In this document: one piece after another, positions 1 to 8,589 of the stretch | How the letters are laid out: each line of letters starts with the position of its first letter | Numbering within the stretch: position 1 is the stretch's first letter | Source of the DNA: Dyadobacter sp. CY326 | GTDB taxonomy: Bacteria > Bacteroidota > Bacteroidia > Cytophagales > Spirosomataceae | Length of the DNA stretch: 64,000 nucleotides | Direction: 5' to 3' | NCBI RefSeq assembly: GCF_021390515.1 | Contig: NZ_JAJUXI010000005.1 | Location: forward strand, 372,001-436,000 | Notes under the pieces: generated by a model | Seen by the model: the letters and a program-made list of their open reading frames with translations, nothing else | Told to the model about the DNA's origin: nothing | The model's database searches: none | Program-made: the position numbers and the translations under genes

Positions 1-647
1 TTGTTTTCGGCACAATCGTGGTTTTCATTCATTCATCGGGTCAGTTCAAGCGACGCAACTTATATTACGCATTGATCATTGTGATTTCCCTAACCGGTCT
101 CTGGTTCGTTTCGCGGAGTTTTCAGATTAATTACAGCTTTAATTATGGTTTTTTAAGAGGCGTCTTGGGCTTTTTCACCGGCGTTCTGTGCTTCAACCTT
201 TTCAGTCGCACGCATGCGGTTGTGCGGACATTGCCCGCCTGGCTATTCTCGGTTACGGAATTGATAATGCTCTCACTGATAGCGACTTGCATTTACAATG
301 GTGAAGCAATGAAGCCTTGGGGAGCCGTTTTCGAAGTATTGTTTTTTGCCTGCATTTATACTTTTGCATTTGAAAAAGGATTGATCTCAGCTGGAATGAA
401 GTCGGTGAAGCTGTTCCATAATTTGGGCAAATACTCGTATTCCATTTACATGACGCACGCGCTGCTGCTGAGCCTTTTCAATGTGCTTTTCATTCGCATC
501 ATCAAGTTTCAGCCCGAAGATTACGCATATCTCGTGTTCCTGAATTTCGCTTTGATCTACTTCGTTTCTGCCTGGACTTACAAACACATTGAAATGCGTT
601 TTCAGTACAAATCGAAGAAAAAGGCTGCCACTGAAACAGTTAAGTGA
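1..647 (+). CDS. Acyltransferase 3 family membrane protein, C-terminal part (5' end outside window)
   Basis: The reading frame is open back to the first bases, so this is the C-terminal part of a longer gene. A GTG at 18 is unlikely to be the true start. About 209 residues are visible, with at least five hydrophobic segments and the motif GKYSYSIYMTHALLLSLF near the end, which is typical of the last part of acyltransferase-3 (OafA/NodX-like) proteins. Family members are inner-membrane proteins that transfer acyl groups, often acetyl, to surface sugars. The tail is basic (KSKKKAATETVK). It converges with the flippase gene 9 bp downstream, and its place beside a polysaccharide region suits a role in decorating exported glycan. 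The exact substrate cannot be read from the sequence. Confidence 0.8.
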   Translation, partial: VFGTIVVFIHSSGQFKRRNLYYALIIVISLTGLWFVSRSFQINYSFNYGFLRGVLGFFTGVLCFNLFSRTHAVVRTLPAWLFSVTELIMLSLIATCIYNGEAMKPWGAVFEVLFFACIYTFAFEKGLISAGMKSVKLFHNLGKYSYSIYMTHALLLSLFNVLFIRIIKFQPEDYAYLVFLNFALIYFVSAWTYKHIEMRFQYKSKKKAATETVK

Positions 648-655
648 GGTTTAGT

Positions 656-2005
656 TTAACCTAGCCTTCGCGCAAGCATTGGTTTCAAGTGTTTGTTCCA
701 AAACTCCGGATAGAACTGAAACATATAAACGAAAGTGTTCAGGACATTGACGCCGATTGTTTTGCGGAGGATCGTCTGGGCAACAATGAAACCGGCAATG
801 CTTGATATCAATGTGGCATAAGCAGCTCCCATAACGCCAATGGAACGGATCAGAAAATAATTAAGACAAAGGTTCAATGTCGCCGAGCCGATCACCACAA
901 GGAATGTAATCCGTGTTTTCCCGATGGAGTCGAGAATGTTGCCAAAAAGCCTTCCAAAAGGCCCTAGCAGGCAATAAAGCAACGTGATTTGCAACAACGG
1001 AATGGAGTCGTTATACTTTTCTCCGGCAATGAGGTGAATAACCGTTCCCGAAAAAAGATAAAGAAAGATTACCACCGGGAAAACAAGCGCCAAAGTCGTT
1101 CCCACTGATTTCTCATATAAATATTTGATCGCGGACGCTCCCTCCGACTCCATTCGTTTGGCACTTTGCGGAAAGACAATTGTAGCCACCGCATTGCCCG
1201 GAATGTCGATTAAATTCGTAACCCGCACCGCAATATTGAATGCACCTGAGGCCGCCGGGGAAAGCAATGCACCCAGCATCATTTGGTCAATGGTGCCCGA
1301 CAGCAGCGAACTGATCAATGTTCCAAATGCATATTTTCCGTAACCGAAAAGTTTGTTGACCCACATTTTGCTCACATTGCGTGATAGAACCAGGTTGCCT
1401 TTTGCAAAATTGTAAGCAACCAGCATGCCCAGTAACGCACTGAGAATCTGCACCCAAACCAGGTAAATGAGCTCAACTTTGATAGCAAACAGAAAACAAC
1501 CGAGCACATAGGCAAAGAAAACGCCCTGGCGGATGATGGTGGTGATAAAAATGCCGTTGAACCGTAAATTAGCCTGCTCCACGCCGTTGAACTGCGCTTG
1601 CATGCCTGAGAAAAGATAAATAGCAATGTAAAAATAGAGCAGCGAAACCAGCTGAGGCGAATCCCAGATCCTGCTCAAATAAGGCGCAATGACCAGTATT
1701 GTCGTAATACAAACCACCGAAACCATGCCGCTGATAGCAAAGGAAGCCGTGATAATTTCGGGATGTTCTTTTTTGTCTGTCGACGAAATGTATTTGACCA
1801 ATGCATTTTGCAAAAGCCCGCTTCGAATGGCTTCTAGAATGGTGGTTGTGCTGATAAAGAGCGTCCAGACCCCGAAATCGTGCTTGGTAAGCAGCCTGAC
1901 CAACACGTAAAAGCCTGCAAAGCCGAAAAATACGCCTGAAAAATTTTGGATTATGTTGATAAACCCGGACTTAATCCAATACTGATCTTTGGGTTTACTC
2001 TCCAT
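656..2005 (-). CDS. Wzx-like oligosaccharide flippase (polysaccharide biosynthesis protein)
   Basis: This 449-residue protein is hydrophobic throughout, with about 12 to 14 predicted membrane segments. It has the layout of the MATE-like polysaccharide flippase family: an N-terminal block around GFAGFYVLVRLLTKHDFGVW, the central motif QMMLGALLSPAASGAFNIAVR, and a helix-rich C-terminal half. Members move lipid-linked glycan units across the inner membrane. The length is normal for the family and the ATG start is clear. It is divergent from the GT2 gene at 2286 across 280 bp and lies near a sugar-phosphate transferase, a Wzz/Wzc-like protein and an O-antigen-ligase-like protein. This supports a Wzx role in a Wzx/Wzy-type exopolysaccharide pathway. 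It could instead flip another lipid-linked sugar. Confidence 0.85.
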   Translation of the reverse strand: MESKPKDQYWIKSGFINIIQNFSGVFFGFAGFYVLVRLLTKHDFGVWTLFISTTTILEAIRSGLLQNALVKYISSTDKKEHPEIITASFAISGMVSVVCITTILVIAPYLSRIWDSPQLVSLLYFYIAIYLFSGMQAQFNGVEQANLRFNGIFITTIIRQGVFFAYVLGCFLFAIKVELIYLVWVQILSALLGMLVAYNFAKGNLVLSRNVSKMWVNKLFGYGKYAFGTLISSLLSGTIDQMMLGALLSPAASGAFNIAVRVTNLIDIPGNAVATIVFPQSAKRMESEGASAIKYLYEKSVGTTLALVFPVVIFLYLFSGTVIHLIAGEKYNDSIPLLQITLLYCLLGPFGRLFGNILDSIGKTRITFLVVIGSATLNLCLNYFLIRSIGVMGAAYATLISSIAGFIVAQTILRKTIGVNVLNTFVYMFQFYPEFWNKHLKPMLARRLG

Positions 2006-2101
2006 TATGCTTTCATAAAATTAGCTGCAATAAACTGTCCGCCGTTAGCCTGCGCATCGTGGTAAAAATATCTCATCTTTAAGGGGAGTTTGACGTAGTC
2101 A

Positions 2102-2132
2102 ATTGAATGAATTATACATGCAATTATTCAAT
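2102..2132. promoter_or_regulatory. Imperfect inverted repeat in divergent intergenic region
   Basis: The arms ATTGAATGAATT and AATTATTCAAT pair with one bulged base around an 8-nt centre. The element lies about 100 bp upstream of the flippase start. It could be an operator or a weak hairpin. The function is inferred from position only. Confidence 0.3.
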
Positions 2133-2194
2133 AAGCTGTGTATTTAATCTGACTGCGATAATAGAACTAATTTTACTATTTTTTTGCGCAAACC

Positions 2195-2220
2195 CGGATT
2201 AAAGTTTTAACTTTCATCCG
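2195..2220. promoter_or_regulatory. 26-bp hyphenated palindrome upstream of GT2 gene
   Basis: The outer arms CGGAT and ATCCG flank inner arms AAAGTT and AACTTT, separated by a 2-base centre, with one mismatched pair between inner and outer arms. The palindrome lies 66 bp upstream of the GT2 start at 2286 in an AT-rich stretch. It is an operator candidate for a dimeric regulator. No regulator can be named. Confidence 0.35.
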
Positions 2221-2285
2221 AAACAGCATATTCACATCAGCACAGCAATATTTAAAGCGTATCGAATCCACTTTACTATCAGGAC

Positions 2286-3158
2286 ATGAGTTTATTTGGT
2301 TTGCCGCAATGGATTTTACCGCACCTTTTCACCAACAAGCGGTTTCAAGATCTTACAGGCGAAGAAATTGATCGTCTCAGAACGAACATTAGCCGTTTCC
2401 AAGAAGAAAGTCCAGACGTGTCCGTCGTAATCCCCGCCTGGAACGAAGAAAACAACATTTACCGAACACTTTCCTCATTAGCTGCCAGCAAAAGCAAGCA
2501 CAAGGTTGAAATTATTGTCATTAACAATAATTCGACCGACGGCACGCAGCAAGCTTTGGAGACATTAGGCGTGCGGACTTATCTGCAAACCATTCAGGGC
2601 ACGCCATTCGCGCGGCAGATGGGCCTCGATCATGCACGCGGCAAATATCACCTTTGTGCCGATTCCGACACATTCTATCCGCCCGACTGGATCGATTTGA
2701 TGGTTGCGCCCATGATCAAAGATCCCGGAATCACGGGTGTTTACGGCAATTACGCATTCATTCCGCCGCCAAATCAGGGCAGGTTCGGGCTTTGGATCTA
2801 TGAAAAGTTCGCCGGGATCATGATCCGGATCCGCAAAAAAAACCGCGAATATCTGAATGTTTATGGCTTCAATATGGGCTTTGTAACCGAGATCGGACGT
2901 TCCACAGGCGGTTTCAAAGTGAGTGGTTCACGCGTTTATGCCAACATTGTAGGAAGTGATTTCCAGAACGAGGCCGAAGATGGCCGCATGGCATTAAACC
3001 TCAAAAAAGCGGGCAATCTTAAAATGGTAACCGACTCACGCGCAAAAGTTTTCACGTCTCCGCGAAGGTTGCTGGATGACGGAAGCATTGCCAATGCTTT
3101 TTTGAACCGTGCCAAAAGACAAATGCAAGGAATGCGCGATTATCTCTCCATTTTCTGA
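2286..3158 (+). CDS. GT2 family glycosyltransferase
   Basis: This 290-residue protein has a GT-A fold signature. The nucleotide-sugar-binding start is DVSVVIPAWNEENNIYRTL (about residues 44 to 62), followed by IIVINNNSTDGT and a DxD-type metal motif in HLCADSDTFYPPDW. A later block, NEAEDGRMALNLKKAGN, resembles the acceptor/catalytic ED region of GT2 enzymes. There are no strong membrane segments, so it is probably cytoplasmic or peripheral. It is the first gene of a plus-strand run with two more GT2 genes. The next gene starts 5 bp after this stop if the ATG at 3163 is used, which suggests one transcript. The donor and acceptor sugars are unknown. Confidence 0.85.
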   Translation: MSLFGLPQWILPHLFTNKRFQDLTGEEIDRLRTNISRFQEESPDVSVVIPAWNEENNIYRTLSSLAASKSKHKVEIIVINNNSTDGTQQALETLGVRTYLQTIQGTPFARQMGLDHARGKYHLCADSDTFYPPDWIDLMVAPMIKDPGITGVYGNYAFIPPPNQGRFGLWIYEKFAGIMIRIRKKNREYLNVYGFNMGFVTEIGRSTGGFKVSGSRVYANIVGSDFQNEAEDGRMALNLKKAGNLKMVTDSRAKVFTSPRRLLDDGSIANAFLNRAKRQMQGMRDYLSIF

Positions 3159-3162
3159 TCTT

Positions 3163-3936
3163 ATGCATATTTTCCCCGATACAACATTACTGATAACGCA
3201 TTACAACAGAAGCGAATCGCTGGAAAGGTTGCTGAGCAGTTTTGAAGCACTCAATTGCCTTTTTGGCGACATTGTTGTGTCAGACGATGGAAGCCGGCCC
3301 GAGCATCTGGAAAAAATCACCAGCCTGAAAGACCGCTTCAAATTCAACCTGGTGACGACGCCGAAAAACCGGGGACTTGGAAATAACATTAACAAGGGGC
3401 AGGATGCGGTGCAAACGGCTTACACTTTGTATGTGCAGGAAGATTTTCAGCCCGCTGACATTTTCCCGGCCCACTTTACCGACGCCATCGGTTTTATGCG
3501 GAGTGATCCGAAATGGGACATTGTACGCTTTTACGCCTATTTCGCCTACCCTACTTTGAAACCATTTCAAAAAGGATTTTCGGAAATGGTCTATTCATTT
3601 TGGGATATGAACCACTTGAAATTCTATTATTACAGCGATCACCCGCATTTGAGACGCAGCAATTTTCTGGAAAAATTTGGCCGCTATCCGGAAGGCATTA
3701 AAGGTGATCTGACCGAGTACACGATGGCTGTTCATTTCCTGCAAAAGAAGGGCAAGGGGCTGTTTTTCAATGATTTTACAAAATTATTTTACCAAAAAAA
3801 CTCTTCCGACGAACCCAGCACGATGGAACGGGCCGACTGGAAATTAAGTGAAAACCCAATGATCAAACTTGCCCGACTGGGTTATCTCCGTTATCGCTGG
3901 TTAAAAAATACACTCGACCTTGTGTTGATGAAATGA
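3163..3936 (+). CDS. GT2-like glycosyltransferase (tandem paralogue 1)
   Basis: This 257-residue protein starts with the GT-A type sequence TTLLITHYNRSESLERLL and continues with IVVSDDGSRPEH. The ATG at 3163 is chosen because the fold begins just after it. An in-frame ATG at 3109 would add 18 residues and run back into the previous gene. It is clearly paralogous to the following gene, with identical blocks GLGNNINKGQDAVQT, TLYVQEDF, RFYAYF and YSDHPHLRR, and well over half of the aligned positions match by eye. The 3' end overlaps the next gene by 4 bases (ATGA), a common sign of translational coupling. It probably adds a sugar to the surface glycan. The specificity is unknown. Confidence 0.8.
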   Translation: MHIFPDTTLLITHYNRSESLERLLSSFEALNCLFGDIVVSDDGSRPEHLEKITSLKDRFKFNLVTTPKNRGLGNNINKGQDAVQTAYTLYVQEDFQPADIFPAHFTDAIGFMRSDPKWDIVRFYAYFAYPTLKPFQKGFSEMVYSFWDMNHLKFYYYSDHPHLRRSNFLEKFGRYPEGIKGDLTEYTMAVHFLQKKGKGLFFNDFTKLFYQKNSSDEPSTMERADWKLSENPMIKLARLGYLRYRWLKNTLDLVLMK

Positions 3937-4727
3937 CCGGACCGGAACCGCTTAACATTATGGAAAAAGAATACGATTTTAAAGGTGTGTCGCTGCTCGT
4001 AACACATTATAACAGAAGCCGGTCGCTGGAACAGCTGCTCAGGTCGTTTGCCGAGCTCAATTGCCGGTTTGAAGACATTGTGGTTTCTGACGACGGCAGC
4101 AAGCCTGAGCACATTGACTATTTGCACGCATTGCAATCGCAGTTCAGTTTCCGGCTGATTACTACGCCAAAAAATAAGGGACTCGGCAACAACATTAACA
4201 AAGGCCAGGATGCTGTGCAAACGCCGCTGACACTGTATGTGCAGGAGGATTTCACGCCGGCAGCGATTTTCCCGGAAAGTTTTACGCATGCACTGCGCCT
4301 GATGAACACGCGCCCGGAACTGGATATGGTGCGGTTTTACGCCTATTTTGAATATCCTTATTTGAAGAATCCGGACAACGGATTTTATGACATGGGCTTC
4401 AAAGTGTGGAAACCAGGTTACCGCAAGTTTTACATGTACAGCGATCACCCGCACTTGAGGCGGACCAGTTTTTTCCAAAAGTTTGGCCGTTACATTGAAG
4501 GCCAGAAAGGCGATTTTACAGAATACAGCATGATGATGTCTTTTTTGAAAAATAAAGGGCAGGCTGTTTTTTATAAAGATTTTAAAAACCTGTTTACACA
4601 GAAAAATTCAGAAGTTGAACCCAGCACGATGAAGCGGGAAGAATGGAGGCAGAGTGATAACTTTTTTCTTTCGCAGGTAAGACATCTTTACAGGCATTTA
4701 AAGTTTAACTTTGATTATCTCACCTGA
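3933..4727 (+). CDS. GT2-like glycosyltransferase (tandem paralogue 2)
   Basis: This 264-residue paralogue of the preceding gene has the same order of motifs: LLVTHYNRSRSLEQLL, IVVSDDGSKPEH, GLGNNINKGQDAVQT, YVQEDF and YSDHPHLRR. The ATG at 3933 overlaps the upstream stop (ATGA). An ATG at 3960 (MEKEYDF) is an alternative start that would match the paralogue's N-terminus better. The divergence is spread along the length, with no stop or frameshift, so both copies appear functional. Such a pair could add two related sugars in sequence or two residues of the same sugar. No membrane segment is seen. Confidence 0.8.
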   Translation: MTGPEPLNIMEKEYDFKGVSLLVTHYNRSRSLEQLLRSFAELNCRFEDIVVSDDGSKPEHIDYLHALQSQFSFRLITTPKNKGLGNNINKGQDAVQTPLTLYVQEDFTPAAIFPESFTHALRLMNTRPELDMVRFYAYFEYPYLKNPDNGFYDMGFKVWKPGYRKFYMYSDHPHLRRTSFFQKFGRYIEGQKGDFTEYSMMMSFLKNKGQAVFYKDFKNLFTQKNSEVEPSTMKREEWRQSDNFFLSQVRHLYRHLKFNFDYLT

Positions 4728-4784
4728 GTCCGCACGCTCCCGCCCAGTTCCATATCATTTCAGTAAGCCGACCAATCCAGTTTC

Positions 4785-7388
4785 ATGCCAACCAGTTTGA
4801 CAAAAGACGCTTCGAAATGGTATTATGCAATCATATACCTGGGCCTCGCATTGATTTTCGGTTCCCAATATTTCACCTACAAAAATGTTCGTGACCTGTC
4901 GCTCAACAACAAGCGCCTGAACAGGACGATCGGGGTTTTGAACCAGACAGCCAAGTTTGGACTCGTTACCAAGGATTTTCAGTCCAATATGCGCGGTTAT
5001 CTGATCACACAGGATAAAAACCTGCTGGCAAATAATTACGACAAGAAAATTGAACTGCTCAGCATAACGGATACATTGTTTCATTTGGTGCAAAACGATG
5101 AAATCCAACGTAAAAGGATTCGTGAACTGCTTTCTATATCCAGTAACATTGTTGCCTATTCACAGGGAGTGATTACGCTTTACAGAACCGCCGGGCGTGA
5201 CAGCGCATTCGCCAGGATCCGGCAAGGCGAGGGAATTTTGCTCAATAATGCATTGACCAAAAAGATCAATGAAATTGAATATGCTGAAAACAAGAATCTC
5301 AACGAACGCAGAATGCTGGTGGCCAAAACGCAGGGTAATTCTGTGCTGTTCATCATTGTCACAGGCGTCGCGGGACTATTTTTAACCATCCTTTCCATCA
5401 TTTTCCTCGATCTCGACAAACGAAAACAGGATCTTTTACGCAAAGAAATCAACGAAAAAGAAAGGCTTGTAAGCCAATATCTTGAAGCTATTCCCGACGG
5501 CGTGATGGTGATTAATCAGAAAAGCGAGATCGTTTTTCTGAATCAATCGGGCCGTGATATTTTGGGCTTGACAACGGCTAATCTTGTGACTTTGGAACAG
5601 CAGGTGGCGCAGTTAACATTGCTTGACCCGACGCGTTATCATGTGCGGTTTACGCCAGAGACTTTGCCGATTGCAAGAGGCTTACTGGGTGAAAAATTGG
5701 CGGGAAATAAAATTGATCTGATCAAAAACAACAAATTTTACCATCTCGAATCGAATGTGCAGCCTGTTATGGGCATTGAGGGGGAAGTTACCAATGCCAT
5801 CACCGTTTTCCGGGACATTACTGAAAGAGCGAATTACGAAGCAACTTTGGAAAAAGCCAGAGTGCTGGCCGAAAAATCGGTTCGGGTAAAAGACATTTTC
5901 CTTTCAAATGTCAGTCACGAGATCCGGACGCCGCTTAATGCGATCATCGGCTTTACTAACTTGCTGATAGGCCAGTTAACGGACCAAAAAAGCATTGAAT
6001 ATGTCGGTTACATTCAATATGCAGGAAAAAATCTGCTCGAACTGATTAATGATCTCCTTGATTTTTCCAAGATCGAGGCAGGGCAAATTCACCTGGAAAA
6101 AACGTCCATTTCGTTAAGAGAGGTCGTCGAATCGGTTTCGGTAATTGTGAAGCAGAAGGCGGTTGAGAAAGGCATAACTTACCAATCCGTGCTCGCACCG
6201 AATCTGCCAAAATTCGTTGAAGCAGACAAGCTAAGGCTTACCCAGATCCTGATCAATGTGTGTGGCAATGCAGTGAAGTTTACCGATAAGGGAACTGTCA
6301 CATTGAAGGTTACGCCGGTGAGTGAGGTGGTAAACAACGTGCAAACAATTCGCATTGAGGTCATTGATACGGGAGTGGGAATCGCGAAAGACAAGCTCGA
6401 TGTTGTTTTCAACCGTTTTGTACAGGCGACGGAAAGCACGACGCGCGTTTTTGGTGGCACAGGGCTCGGGCTCAGCATTGTCAAATCCCTCGTTCAACTT
6501 TTTGAAGGCACGCTGAAACTGGAAAGTGAAGTGGGCAAAGGAAGTATCTTTACCATGGATTTTCCTTTGAAAGTCATGGAGCAGCCAGCACTCCACAGCG
6601 ACATTGAAATGGATCATGAAGGCAAGTCCATCACTTCGCTCCGCGTGCTTGCAGCAGAGGATAATACATTGAATCAAAAGCTTTTACGGGCTATTTTTGA
6701 AAGGCTGACAATTCCTTTGACCATTGTCAATAACGGACAGGAAGCCATTGATAAATTAAAAGAAGCAGAATATGATATAATTTTGATGGATATCCAGATG
6801 CCCGTAATGGATGGTTACACCGCAATAAAGGAGATCCGAAGGACTATTTCGAAAACAATTCCGATTATTACCATGACGGCGCACGCAATGGTGGGTGAAA
6901 AAGAAGAATGTTTAAGCATTGGTGCCAATAGTTACATCTCTAAGCCGTTTAAGGAAAGCGAATTAATCAGTACAATTGCATATTTAGGAAGTAAAGACAA
7001 CTCGGCAGGATTACCCGTTTCAGCGATCACTCCTCAATTAACCAACAGCATGCCAGAAAGCATAATAAACCATGATTACCTTACAGAGATCACCGGAGGC
7101 GACAACGAACTTCGCGACGAACTGATCCAGATGTTTGAAAACGACAGCCAAACACAGTTACAATCGATTCAGGATGCGTCGGCAGTCAGGGATTTGGAGA
7201 AGCTGCGCCAGTCTATTCACAAGTTTCGCTCATCATTGTTCTCGGTGGGCTTGCTGTCAACAGCCAACCAATACAAAGACCTTGAAGCGCTTTTGAAACA
7301 AGGTCAGTGGAGCCAGGACATGAACCAAAAACTGGTGGCACTTAAAGCGGAATCCGAAACAGGATTGTCAGAGTTGAAACTGCTTTAA
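4785..7388 (+). CDS. Hybrid sensor histidine kinase with CHASE3-like, PAS, HisKA, HATPase, REC and Hpt domains
   Basis: This 867-residue protein has a membrane segment at about 13-31, a helical periplasmic region of CHASE3 type (about 35-185), and a second segment at about 186-208. A PAS domain follows (about 228-350, VSQYLEAIPDGVMVI). The HisKA box SNVSHEIRTPLNAIIGF places the phosphorylated histidine at H378. The ATPase has GTGLGLSIVK. A receiver domain has LMDIQMPVMDG with acceptor D669, and a C-terminal Hpt domain has HKFRSS with H812. This is a full internal phosphorelay chain. The output protein is not evident, but three small or LytTR receivers lie in the window. Its position between two glycosyltransferase groups suggests, but does not prove, control of polysaccharide production. 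Confidence 0.9.
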   Translation: MPTSLTKDASKWYYAIIYLGLALIFGSQYFTYKNVRDLSLNNKRLNRTIGVLNQTAKFGLVTKDFQSNMRGYLITQDKNLLANNYDKKIELLSITDTLFHLVQNDEIQRKRIRELLSISSNIVAYSQGVITLYRTAGRDSAFARIRQGEGILLNNALTKKINEIEYAENKNLNERRMLVAKTQGNSVLFIIVTGVAGLFLTILSIIFLDLDKRKQDLLRKEINEKERLVSQYLEAIPDGVMVINQKSEIVFLNQSGRDILGLTTANLVTLEQQVAQLTLLDPTRYHVRFTPETLPIARGLLGEKLAGNKIDLIKNNKFYHLESNVQPVMGIEGEVTNAITVFRDITERANYEATLEKARVLAEKSVRVKDIFLSNVSHEIRTPLNAIIGFTNLLIGQLTDQKSIEYVGYIQYAGKNLLELINDLLDFSKIEAGQIHLEKTSISLREVVESVSVIVKQKAVEKGITYQSVLAPNLPKFVEADKLRLTQILINVCGNAVKFTDKGTVTLKVTPVSEVVNNVQTIRIEVIDTGVGIAKDKLDVVFNRFVQATESTTRVFGGTGLGLSIVKSLVQLFEGTLKLESEVGKGSIFTMDFPLKVMEQPALHSDIEMDHEGKSITSLRVLAAEDNTLNQKLLRAIFERLTIPLTIVNNGQEAIDKLKEAEYDIILMDIQMPVMDGYTAIKEIRRTISKTIPIITMTAHAMVGEKEECLSIGANSYISKPFKESELISTIAYLGSKDNSAGLPVSAITPQLTNSMPESIINHDYLTEITGGDNELRDELIQMFENDSQTQLQSIQDASAVRDLEKLRQSIHKFRSSLFSVGLLSTANQYKDLEALLKQGQWSQDMNQKLVALKAESETGLSELKLL

Positions 7389-7393
7389 TTACA

Positions 7394-8584
7394 TTATTTA
7401 GCATAAGAACCGACTTGCTCCATGGCCGCGTAAATCTCGGCCACACTGTTTTCCCACGTGTGCGAGCTTGCAAATGTGCGTCGCGCCTCGGTTCGCGCGG
7501 CTGAGTTTTCCCGCAATGCCTGATCGATCAATGCAATGTAGTCGTCGTGCGTTTTACCCAAATAAACGTGTTCCGAGAAAACGCTCATGGCGTCTGTTTT
7601 GGTTGCAACAACAGGCTTTCCGACCGCCAGATATTCGTCGATTTTTCGGGGATAATTGCCGATCGTCACCTCATTCAGGAGCTGCGGATTGAGGCACACG
7701 TCGAATGAATTAATGTATGCAGGCAAGTCGCTGATGTCGCGGGAGCCGGTGAACTTCACATTCGGCAATTGGTGTAACGTGCTGGCGGCAAACTCATTGT
7801 CTTCCGGACCCACCAGAACAATTGTCAATTCAGGTCGCGCCTTGGCAATGTGCTGCAATAGCTCCATATCGAGTCTAATGCTCTGCAAAGCGCCCACATA
7901 TCCAATGCGCGGATGTGGCATTACGCGCATATCCACCGGTTCTGCGGCCTTACCAGCATCCATAAAAATATCCAGGTCACAACCCTGGCCTACATAAAAT
8001 GAATTGGGATTAAATTTTCTGCAATAATCAGCCAGGTAAGTCGAGTTCGCCACGCAGAGGTCGCTTTTGGCGATCAGTTCCGGTTCGAGCGTATCTCCAT
8101 GCTTTTTCCAATAATCCACTGCGCGCATGTAATCTCTGGAATAATAGATTGATAAGGCAGGTTCCAGCATGTCTTTCAGGTGAAAGCTGCGGAACATATC
8201 GTTGTCATTGAAATGAATGACATTGCCGAACCCCAGTTTTGCCGTCGCGCGCAGGATGCAATTGGCAAAAATCTGATTATTCCTTTTGTTAAGAAACCTG
8301 AAAATTTTGTCCGACGAAATCCAGTTAATCGACTCAATGAGCTCTTCCGGATACAAAACCCAAAGGTTTTCTTGAATTTGCTCCAATCCGCTCTGTTTTT
8401 TCTTGATAACTGCGCGGCGCTTTGACACCTTCGGATCATTGCTGTTTTTATACCAACTGGCGCGGTCGAGCGCGGAATTTACATACAAGACGCGGTGCTG
8501 CTTGCTAAATTCGAGCGCTATATTCTTGCAATTGCTCCCAATCTCCACGTCCCACGCCTGCTGTCCGGTAATAACAATGTCCAT
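7394..8584 (-). CDS. GT4/TuaH-like glycosyltransferase
   Basis: This 396-residue protein shows a GT-B layout. The N-terminal half includes DIVITGQQAWDVEIGSN and a histidine in NVIHFNDNDM. The C-terminal half includes PRIGYVGALQSIRLD, NVKFTGSRDISDLPAYI and the donor-binding block GNYPRKIDEYLAVGKPVVAT. This resembles GT4 enzymes of the TuaH kind. It is the last gene of the minus-strand polysaccharide cluster: it begins 5 bp after the GT14 gene's stop and ends 6 bp from the convergent kinase gene. A cytoplasmic sugar transfer in glycan assembly is likely. The linkage is unknown. Confidence 0.8.
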   Translation of the reverse strand: MDIVITGQQAWDVEIGSNCKNIALEFSKQHRVLYVNSALDRASWYKNSNDPKVSKRRAVIKKKQSGLEQIQENLWVLYPEELIESINWISSDKIFRFLNKRNNQIFANCILRATAKLGFGNVIHFNDNDMFRSFHLKDMLEPALSIYYSRDYMRAVDYWKKHGDTLEPELIAKSDLCVANSTYLADYCRKFNPNSFYVGQGCDLDIFMDAGKAAEPVDMRVMPHPRIGYVGALQSIRLDMELLQHIAKARPELTIVLVGPEDNEFAASTLHQLPNVKFTGSRDISDLPAYINSFDVCLNPQLLNEVTIGNYPRKIDEYLAVGKPVVATKTDAMSVFSEHVYLGKTHDDYIALIDQALRENSAARTEARRTFASSHTWENSVAEIYAAMEQVGSYAK

Positions 8585-8589
8585 GATAA

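Noticed and set aside
3891..4478. 195-codon minus-strand frame over the second GT2 paralogue
   Set aside because: It is antisense to a well-supported glycosyltransferase and has no domain pattern.
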